Source: Bordetella parapertussis
Lineage (GTDB): Bacteria > Pseudomonadota > Gammaproteobacteria > Burkholderiales > Burkholderiaceae_C
Assembly: GCA_945899335.1 (NCBI GenBank)
Contig: CAMDIP010000104.1
Span: forward strand, 1 to 5,292
Reading direction: 5' to 3'
DNA length: 5,292 nt
This document shows, one piece after another, positions 1-5,292 of this stretch (within the stretch, counting starts at the first letter, position 1; the number at the start of each line of letters is the position of its first letter). The notes beneath the pieces were generated by a model, which was given only the letters and a program-made list of their open reading frames with translations, searched no databases and had not been told where the DNA came from. Made by a program: the position numbers and the translations under genes.

Positions 1-1853
1 TGAAAGCCAAACATCGAGTAATAAACGTAGAACGGGATCATGATGCGGTTGTTGGTCGAGTAAGACGTCGCCGCCGCGATCCAACTGCTCATGCCACCTG
101 CTTCGTTGATGCCCTCTTGCAAAATTTGACCAGCTTTGTCCTCCTTGTAGTACATGACTTGGTCTTTGTCGACCGGTGTGTACAGCTGGCCATCAGGGTT
201 ATAAATACCGATTTGTCGAAACAAGCCTTCCATGCCGAAGGTGCGGGCTTCGTCCACAAGAATAGGCACCACGCGTGGTCCCAGCGCTTGGTCACGCAAC
301 AACTGGGTGAGAAAACGTACATAGGCTTGGGTGGTGGAAATTTCTCTACCCTCCACCGTAGGCTCGGTGATGGCCTTGAATGTCTCCATCGATGGCACGG
401 TGAAGCGCTCATCGGCTTTGGTGCGCCGGTGCGGCAAATAGCCACCCAAGGCTTTGCGGCGCTCGTGCAAGTAGCGCATCTCTGGCGTGTCGTCAGCGGG
501 CTTGTAAAAAGGCAGTTTGGACAACTCGCTGTCTGGGATGGGGATATTGAAGCGGTCACGGAAGATTTTGATGTCTTCGTCGGTCAGCTTCTTGGTTTGG
601 TGTACGGTGTTTTTGCCCTCGCCGGAGGAGCCCATACCAAAGCCTTTGACAGTTTTGATCAGCAACACCGACGGTTGACCTTTGTGCTTCACTGCAGAGG
701 CATAGGCGGCATAGACCTTTTGCGGGTCGTGGCCGCCACGGCGCAAATTCCAAATATCGTCGTCGCTTAACTTGGCCACCATCTCCAAGGTGCGCGGGTC
801 GCGGCCAAAGAAATGCTTGCGCACATAAGCGCCATCGTTGGCTTTGAAAGCTTGGTAGTCGCCGTCCACCGTTTCCATCATGATGCGACGAAGTGCGCCG
901 TCTTTGTCACGGGCGATCAAAGGGTCCCAGTTGCTGCCCCAAATCAGCTTGAGCACATTCCAGCCTGCACCTCGAAACTCACTCTCCAGCTCTTGGATGA
1001 TCTTGCCGTTGCCGCGCACGGGGCCGTCCAAACGCTGTAAATTGCAGTTGATGACAAAAATCAGGTTGTCGAGTTTTTCGCGAGCGGCCAGACCAATGGC
1101 GCCCAAAGATTCCACCTCATCCATCTCGCCGTCACCGCAAAACACCCAGACCTTGCGGTTTTCGGTATTGGCAATGCCTCGGGCATGAAGGTACTTCAAA
1201 AACCGCGCTTGGTAAATCGCCATCAAAGGCCCCAAGCCCATGGAGACTGTTGGGAACTGCCAAAACTCGGGCATGAGTTTGGGGTGGGGATAACTGGACA
1301 AGCCTTTGCCATCCACTTCTTGGCGGAAGTTGAGCAACTGCTCTTCGCTCAGGCGGCCCTCTAAATAAGCACGCGCATAGACGCCGGGCGACACATGGCC
1401 TTGGATGTAGAGCAAGTCACCGCCGTGGTTTTCGTTTTCGGCGTGCCAGAAATGGTTGAAACCAGCGCCAAACATGTGAGCCAAGGAAGCAAACGAACCG
1501 ATATGGCCGCCCAAATCGCCGCCATCGGCGGGGTTGTGGCGATTGGCCTTGACCACCATGGCCATAGCGTTCCAGCGCATATATGCACGAAGACGCTCTT
1601 CAATTTCAATATTGCCTGGACACCGCTCTTCCTGGTCGGGCTCCAAGGTGTTGACATAGCCCGTGTTGGCCGAAAATGGCATGTCGATGCTGTTTTCTCG
1701 GGCGTGCTCCAGCAATTGCTCTAACAGGTAGTGGGCTCGCTCTGGCCCTTCGGAGGCGATGACCGCTGAAAGTGCATCCATCCACTCCCGCGTTTCTTGG
1801 CTGTCACTGTCATTCAAGGCGAAGGTACGCAGGGGATCTGGTTGAGCAGCCAT
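1..1853 (-). CDS. aceE: Pyruvate dehydrogenase E1 component, homodimeric type (partial, C-terminus beyond left edge)
   Basis: This is the thiamine-diphosphate-dependent E1 subunit of the pyruvate dehydrogenase complex. It decarboxylates pyruvate and reductively acetylates the lipoyl groups of E2 in the cytoplasm. The frame is open from the ATG at 1853 to the window edge, giving 617 codons; the E. coli protein has about 887 residues, so roughly the last third is missing. The translation follows E. coli AceE closely, with about 11 extra residues near the N-terminus. Visible landmarks are GGH (His117), QGH (His153), the thiamine-diphosphate motif GDGEMDE (Asp241) completed by NCNLQ (Asn271, Gln273), the active-site-loop histidine in KNTVHQ (His418, matching E. 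coli His407), and LQEGINE (Glu580, probably the catalytic glutamate). The last residues read YYSMFGF. No key residue is missing and no frameshift is seen. The start is supported by a good ribosome binding site. The gene is divergent from the sensor kinase gene. Confidence 0.97.
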   Translation of the reverse strand, partial: MAAQPDPLRTFALNDSDSQETREWMDALSAVIASEGPERAHYLLEQLLEHARENSIDMPFSANTGYVNTLEPDQEERCPGNIEIEERLRAYMRWNAMAMVVKANRHNPADGGDLGGHIGSFASLAHMFGAGFNHFWHAENENHGGDLLYIQGHVSPGVYARAYLEGRLSEEQLLNFRQEVDGKGLSSYPHPKLMPEFWQFPTVSMGLGPLMAIYQARFLKYLHARGIANTENRKVWVFCGDGEMDEVESLGAIGLAAREKLDNLIFVINCNLQRLDGPVRGNGKIIQELESEFRGAGWNVLKLIWGSNWDPLIARDKDGALRRIMMETVDGDYQAFKANDGAYVRKHFFGRDPRTLEMVAKLSDDDIWNLRRGGHDPQKVYAAYASAVKHKGQPSVLLIKTVKGFGMGSSGEGKNTVHQTKKLTDEDIKIFRDRFNIPIPDSELSKLPFYKPADDTPEMRYLHERRKALGGYLPHRRTKADERFTVPSMETFKAITEPTVEGREISTTQAYVRFLTQLLRDQALGPRVVPILVDEARTFGMEGLFRQIGIYNPDGQLYTPVDKDQVMYYKEDKAGQILQEGINEAGGMSSWIAAATSYSTNNRIMIPFYVYYSMFGF

Positions 1854-1860
1854 GGTGTCT

Positions 1861-1866
1861 CTCCTT
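1861..1866 (-). promoter_or_regulatory. Ribosome binding site of aceE
   Basis: Read on the minus strand, AAGGAG (continuing as AAGGAGAG) lies 7 bases before the ATG at 1853. This is a near-ideal Shine-Dalgarno match and spacing. It fixes the aceE start and agrees with the family N-terminus, which runs from a short variable stretch into an ETREWMDAL-like helix. Confidence 0.85.
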
Positions 1867-1931
1867 ATGGGGCTTTGCTTGCTGAAAGTGTCGCACGTCT
1901 CAATGATAATTTCAAATAGTGCTTGGCAATT

Positions 1932-1952
1932 TCTCAATATGGAATATTGAGA
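1932..1952. promoter_or_regulatory. Perfect inverted repeat, candidate operator
   Basis: The arms TCTCAATAT (1932-1940) and ATATTGAGA (1944-1952) are exact reverse complements around the spacer GGA. A 9-bp perfect dyad with a short odd spacer, in an intergenic region between divergent promoters, is typical of a site for a dimeric regulator. Each arm contains TTGAGA pointing outward, which resembles a -35 box in both directions, so a bound protein could influence both transcripts. A further TCTCAAT copy lies at 1898-1904. The GC-poor arms, 3-base loop and lack of a following T-run argue against a terminator. The binding protein is unknown; the regulator encoded at 4542-5165 is one candidate. 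Confidence 0.55.
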
Positions 1953-1999
1953 CCTCTGAGGGGTTTTTACAAAGTAATGGTGCCCTAAACTCAAGCACG

Positions 2000-4513
2000 A
2001 TGCAATTTCAAAAAATCTCCCAACTGATCAAGCCCCTTACCAGGCGCTGGGTAGCTTGGTGGAAAAAACAAACACCCAACCGACAAGACAGGGTGGCCAT
2101 GTTGGCGCCGATAGCCGCGGTCGCCATTTTTCTTTTGACCATTATCAGCAGCGTGGGTTACTTGCGCTACGAGGAAATGGAGCGTGAGCAAGAAAGCGTT
2201 CAGCGCGATTTGGAATACGCCAACCAAAAAATGCGCCTGCATTTTCTGGAGCAGCAAGAGCACATGATGCAACTTGCAAGAGACGTTGGCGGTGAAAAGT
2301 TGAGCGTCGCCGAGTTTGATGAGCAGGCATCCGACCTTCTCAAGCAATACCCCGAAATCAATGCCATTCTTTGGGTCGATGAGTTCCGTCGCGTCAAAGT
2401 ACAAGTGAGCAGCAGCAGTTTGGACATGATGCATTTGCACCGTCAAGACACTTGGCTTGAACACACAGAAACCGAAGACACCTACTCTTTGGCCAAAGAG
2501 CTTCGACAAGCCATTTTTTCTCCTCCCATCACCCTCAAACCAAGGGAGAAAATGGGGCAAACTGAAACCCAAATTCAATTTCACATTCCTATGAGCAACA
2601 ACACCCAATTCAAGGGTGTCGTGATGGTGGAATATTCCATTGATGGCTTGCTCAGGTATACCGTTCCCGCAGAAATCACCGCCCGTCATGCGGTTGCTTT
2701 GGTGGATGGCAACAATGCCATGCTGGCGGGTCAAAGCATCAAAGCTCGCACAGGGCTGTGGGAATATTCTCCTTGGGAGTCCAAGGCCTATGAATACATC
2801 GTGCCTATCTCCACCATTGGTAACAGCTTGCAACTTCGTGCGCAGGCTTATCGCACTTCGCAAGTTCTGATCGGCAGCGGTCTTTTTTGGTTGGTGATGT
2901 TGCTCAGCGGCATGACCACATGGATGTTGATTGGCACTTGGCGACACACCCGCAGACGCTTGCAAGCGCAACAAGCCTTGATCACCGAAACCAATTTTCG
3001 CCGCGCCATGGAAAACTCAATGCTCACCGGTATGCGAGCCATGGACATGAATGGTCGCATCACCTATGTGAACGCGGCTTTTTGTCAAATGACAGGCTGG
3101 AGCGAAGCTGAGTTGGTCGGCTCTGGCGCGCCATTTCCATATTGGCCTGACGAAGACCGCGAGATGCTCAGCATCAAGCTAAGCGATCAACTTAACGGTC
3201 GCACCACCTTGAGTGGTTTTCAAATTCGAGTTAGGCGAAAAAATGGCAGTATTTTTGATGCCAGACTGTATGTCTCGCCGTTGATTGATGCGGTGGGGCA
3301 TCAAACTGGCTGGATGACCTCGATGACCGACATCACCGAGCCCAACAAAATTCGTGAACAGCTCTCTGCTTCGCATGAGCGCTTCACCACGGTGCTAGAA
3401 GCGCTTGATGCCTCTGTGTCGGTCTCGCCCTTGGGAAGCGCAGAACTTCTTTTTGCCAACAAACTGTATCGCCAATGGTTTGGTAACCAAGGCAAGGGGC
3501 ACCTGGAGTTGGTAAGCCAAGCTGGCACCCTGCCCCTGAATGAAAGCCAAAATTTAGACAACGTGGACGATATGGTGGGCATGCCCACCCACAGCCTCAC
3601 CCAATCCCGCACAGAAAATGCGGAGGTCTATGTCCCTGAGTTGAACAAGTGGTTAGAGGTGCGAACCCGTTATTTCAACTGGGTTGATGGTCGACTCGCC
3701 CAGATGGTCATCTCGACCGACATTACTGCCAGACGGTTGGCCGAAGAGCAGGCTGCTTTGCAATCCGAACGCGCTCAGTCGGCCAGTCGCTTGATCACCA
3801 TGGGCGAGATGGCTTCCAGCGTCGCGCACGAGTTGAACCAACCCCTGACGGCCATCGCTAACTACTGCAACGGTATGTTGACCCGCTTACAGGGCAAGCA
3901 AATCACCGAAGACGAATTAAAGGTCGCGCTCGAAAAAACCTCACGCCAAGCCCAACGTGCGGGGCAAATCATTCAGCGCATCCGAAGTTTTGTGAAACGC
4001 AGTGAAACCAATCGCGTCAACTCTTTGGTCGCTCCCATCGTGGCAGAGGCGGTTGACCTTGCAGATACCGAATTGCGTCGCAGGCAAGTCAAACTCAGTT
4101 TGTTTGTCTCTGATCGCTTAGCCAAATTGCATGTCGACCCCATATTGATTGAGCAAGTACTCATCAATCTATTGAAAAACGCAGCCGAAGCCATTGAACA
4201 CGCTCAGCGCCCCCTCAACCAACGCCATGTCGAATTGCAAGTGGTCCCCAAAGAAGTAGATGGCCAAGACGTGGTGGAGTTTTCTGTCAGCGATTCCGGC
4301 TCTGGCATGACAGCTGAAGTCATGGAGCGCGTGTTTGAGGCCTTCTACACCACCAAGAGCGAGGGCATGGGCATAGGCCTGAATTTGTGCCGAACCATCA
4401 TCGAGTCTCACCAAGGCCGCATGACAGCCGAGAACATCTACAATGGAAAACTGATAGTAGGGGGTCGTTTTTCATTTTGGCTGCCAGCCAGCAAAAGCTT
4501 GATACCCCTTTAA
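2000..4513 (+). CDS. Membrane-bound PAS sensor histidine kinase, FixL/DctB-like kinase core
   Basis: This is the sensor of a two-component system, 837 residues from the ATG at 2000. A basic cytoplasmic N-terminus is followed by membrane helix 1 (about 34-55), a periplasmic region of about 230 residues, and membrane helix 2 (about 289-312), ending in WRHTRRR. The periplasmic part resembles a tandem PAS-like (Cache/PDC) sensor, with likely core strands at 117-127, 206-218 and 230-244; this fold is inferred. PAS1 spans about 332-447 and ends in TDIT. A more diverged PAS2 spans about 460-579 and also ends in TDIT. The kinase core has the phosphoacceptor His610 in VAHELNQPL, an N-box with Asn723 and Asn727, G1 DSGSG (765-769), FEAFYTTK (779-786) and G2 GMGIGL (789-794), so it should be active. 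It has no receiver domain of its own. A GTG at 1919 would add 27 atypical residues running through the inverted repeat and is less likely. No clear ribosome binding site precedes either start. The partner regulator follows 28 bases downstream. The ligand is unknown. Confidence 0.93.
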   Translation: MQFQKISQLIKPLTRRWVAWWKKQTPNRQDRVAMLAPIAAVAIFLLTIISSVGYLRYEEMEREQESVQRDLEYANQKMRLHFLEQQEHMMQLARDVGGEKLSVAEFDEQASDLLKQYPEINAILWVDEFRRVKVQVSSSSLDMMHLHRQDTWLEHTETEDTYSLAKELRQAIFSPPITLKPREKMGQTETQIQFHIPMSNNTQFKGVVMVEYSIDGLLRYTVPAEITARHAVALVDGNNAMLAGQSIKARTGLWEYSPWESKAYEYIVPISTIGNSLQLRAQAYRTSQVLIGSGLFWLVMLLSGMTTWMLIGTWRHTRRRLQAQQALITETNFRRAMENSMLTGMRAMDMNGRITYVNAAFCQMTGWSEAELVGSGAPFPYWPDEDREMLSIKLSDQLNGRTTLSGFQIRVRRKNGSIFDARLYVSPLIDAVGHQTGWMTSMTDITEPNKIREQLSASHERFTTVLEALDASVSVSPLGSAELLFANKLYRQWFGNQGKGHLELVSQAGTLPLNESQNLDNVDDMVGMPTHSLTQSRTENAEVYVPELNKWLEVRTRYFNWVDGRLAQMVISTDITARRLAEEQAALQSERAQSASRLITMGEMASSVAHELNQPLTAIANYCNGMLTRLQGKQITEDELKVALEKTSRQAQRAGQIIQRIRSFVKRSETNRVNSLVAPIVAEAVDLADTELRRRQVKLSLFVSDRLAKLHVDPILIEQVLINLLKNAAEAIEHAQRPLNQRHVELQVVPKEVDGQDVVEFSVSDSGSGMTAEVMERVFEAFYTTKSEGMGIGLNLCRTIIESHQGRMTAENIYNGKLIVGGRFSFWLPASKSLIPL

Positions 4514-4530
4514 TGCCTTTAGTGGCCCCT

Positions 4531-4535
4531 TGGAG
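4531..4535 (+). promoter_or_regulatory. Ribosome binding site of the response regulator gene
   Basis: TGGAG lies 6 bases before the ATG at 4542. It supports that start over the in-frame TTG at 4530, which would use these bases as coding sequence and has no comparable site before it. Confidence 0.65.
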
Positions 4536-4541
4536 CTTGAG

Positions 4542-5165
4542 ATGAGTTTGATCCCCAAAAAAGGCAATGTCTACGTGGTCGATGACGATGAGGCCGTGCG
4601 TGACTCCTTGCAGTGGTTGCTCGAAGGTAAAGATTACCGCGTACGCTGTTTTGATTCCGCTGAAAATTTCTTAAGTCGCTATGACCCGCGCGAAGTAGCG
4701 TGTTTGATCGTCGACATTCGAATGCCAGGCATATCCGGCCTAGAGTTGCAAGACCGCTTGGTTGAGCGCAAGTCGCCTTTGCCGATTGTCTTCATCACGG
4801 GTCATGGCGATGTGCCCATGGCTGTGACAACCATGAAAAAAGGCGCAATGGATTTCATCCAAAAGCCGTTCAAAGAAGAAGAATTGGTTAGCTTGGTTGA
4901 ACGTATGCTTGACCAAGCTCGTGACTCCTTCAACGACTCACAAACCGCTGCTAACCGTGATGCACTCATGTCTAAGCTCACTACCCGTGAAGCCCAAGTG
5001 CTTGAACGCATTGTGGCTGGCAGATTGAACAAACAAATTGCCGATGACTTAGGCATCAGCATCAAAACCGTTGAAGCGCACCGTGCCAACATCATGGAAA
5101 AACTCAATGCCAACACCGTTGCAGATTTGCTTAAAATAGCGTTAGGTCAACACGCTAAAAACTAA
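4542..5165 (+). CDS. FixJ/NarL-type response regulator with LuxR helix-turn-helix
   Basis: This cytoplasmic transcription regulator, 207 residues, is the evident partner of the upstream kinase. The receiver domain (about 8-123) has the acidic pair Asp14/Asp15 in VVDDDEAVR, phosphoacceptor Asp58 in VDIRMPG, Thr86 in FITGHGD and Lys108 in QKPF, all the residues needed for phosphorylation and switching. A polar linker (about 124-143) leads to a LuxR-type helix-turn-helix (about 145-201) with LTTREAQVL, then [11 protein letters not shown] and the recognition helix region [14 protein letters not shown]. Receiver motifs and length match the FixJ subgroup (FixJ, TtrR, StyR-like). Phosphorylation normally releases inhibition of the DNA-binding domain in this group. 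The gene starts 28 bases after the kinase stop with no terminator between, so the two are probably co-transcribed. Its stop codon overlaps the folD start. Target promoters are unknown. Confidence 0.95.
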   Translation: MSLIPKKGNVYVVDDDEAVRDSLQWLLEGKDYRVRCFDSAENFLSRYDPREVACLIVDIRMPGISGLELQDRLVERKSPLPIVFITGHGDVPMAVTTMKKGAMDFIQKPFKEEELVSLVERMLDQARDSFNDSQTAANRDALMSKLTTREAQVLERIVAGRLNKQIADDLGISIKTVEAHRANIMEKLNANTVADLLKIALGQHAKN

Positions 5166-5292
5166 TGTCAGCAATTCTCATCGACGGCAACGCCCTCTCG
5201 CAACAAATGCGAGCTGATTTCGCAGCTCGTACCCAGTCCCTTATCTCTCAAGGTGTGCACCCCGGCTTGGCGGTGGTCTTGGTTGGTGACAA
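5165..5292 (+). CDS. folD: Bifunctional methylenetetrahydrofolate dehydrogenase / methenyltetrahydrofolate cyclohydrolase (partial, C-terminus beyond right edge)
   Basis: FolD interconverts 5,10-methylene-, 5,10-methenyl- and 10-formyl-tetrahydrofolate in the cytoplasm, supplying one-carbon units for purine and formyl-methionine synthesis. Only 42 full codons are visible, against about 285-290 in the whole protein. They fit the FolD N-terminus: [16 protein letters not shown], then an amphipathic helix and [10 protein letters not shown], which parallels E. coli IIDGKTIAQQVR and [10 protein letters not shown]. The catalytic Tyr and Lys and the NADP site lie beyond the window. The ATG shares its A with the last base of the regulator's TAA stop (TAATG). 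No strong Shine-Dalgarno sequence is seen upstream, so translation probably depends on ribosomes finishing the regulator gene. Confidence 0.93.
   Translation, partial: MSAILIDGNALSQQMRADFAARTQSLISQGVHPGLAVVLVGD

Larger units (their letters stand above)
1854..1999. promoter_or_regulatory. Divergent intergenic control region between aceE and the sensor kinase gene
   Basis: These 146 bases separate two genes transcribed away from each other, so promoters for both must lie here or close by. The middle (about 1898-1952) is AT-rich compared with the flanking genes. Leftward, a TTGAGA hexamer (1937 to 1932) is followed after 17 bases by TGAAAT (1914 to 1909), a 4/6 match to a sigma70 -10 box. Rightward, TTGAGA (1947-1952) is followed after 15 bases by TACAAA (1968-1973), also a 4/6 match but with short spacing. 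Both pairings are weak and are inference; only the divergent arrangement is certain. No rho-independent terminator is present. Confidence 0.55.

Noticed and set aside
117..770. Open frame of 217 codons on the plus strand
   Set aside because: It lies opposite the clearly homologous aceE coding sequence, resembles no family I recognise, and has no ribosome binding site I can see. It is a shadow frame.
1513..1535. GC-rich hairpin (CCGCC...GGCGG) considered as a structural RNA element
   Set aside because: It lies within well-conserved aceE codons (the Asp-Gly-Gly-Asp-Leu-Gly-Gly stretch), and the repeated Gly codons explain the pairing.
1923..1938. TTGGCA followed by an AT-rich stretch, considered as a sigma54 promoter
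   Set aside because: The required GC dinucleotide about 10 bases after GG is absent (the sequence there reads AT), so the -12 element is missing.
1977..1988. Mini-ORF ATG GTG CCC TAA upstream of the kinase start, considered as a leader peptide
   Set aside because: It has three coding codons, no Shine-Dalgarno sequence and no attenuator-like hairpins afterwards. It is most likely chance.
1991..2974. Long minus-strand open frame of 327 codons
   Set aside because: It is antisense to the kinase gene over its membrane and periplasmic regions. The His- and Gln-rich translation has no coherent domain.
4514..4541. Gap between kinase and regulator genes, checked for a terminator or promoter
   Set aside because: The 28 bases show no stem-loop with a T-run and no recognisable -35/-10 pair. 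They fit an intra-operon spacer carrying a ribosome binding site.

Overview
The window looks like chromosomal DNA of a betaproteobacterium, most likely Burkholderiales and probably Comamonadaceae or a close relative. The basis is the homodimeric (AceE-type) pyruvate dehydrogenase E1, the FixL/FixJ-like sensor-regulator pair beside it, and folD after that. As I recall, this gene neighbourhood occurs in that family, but I could not run a search. Gene density is high and I see no mobile elements, RNA genes or CRISPR arrays.

Layout: positions 1-1853 (minus strand) hold the N-terminal 617 codons of aceE, cut by the left window edge. Positions 1854-1999 are a 146-bp divergent control region. It contains a strong aceE ribosome binding site and a perfect 9-bp inverted repeat with a 3-bp spacer. 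Positions 2000-4513 (plus strand) encode an 837-residue membrane sensor histidine kinase with a periplasmic sensing region, two PAS domains and a FixL/DctB-like kinase core. Positions 4542-5165 encode a 207-residue FixJ/NarL-type response regulator. Positions 5165-5292 hold the first 42 codons of folD, whose start codon overlaps the regulator's stop codon; the gene is cut by the right edge.

How they may work together: kinase, regulator and folD look like one co-transcribed unit, divergent from aceE. The kinase probably senses an external or periplasmic small molecule and phosphorylates Asp58 of the regulator, whose LuxR-type helix-turn-helix then acts on promoters. The inverted repeat sits where it could affect both divergent promoters, so control of pyruvate dehydrogenase by this two-component system is a reasonable but untested hypothesis. 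The signal, the target genes and the operator are inferences; the domain assignments are well supported by motifs.
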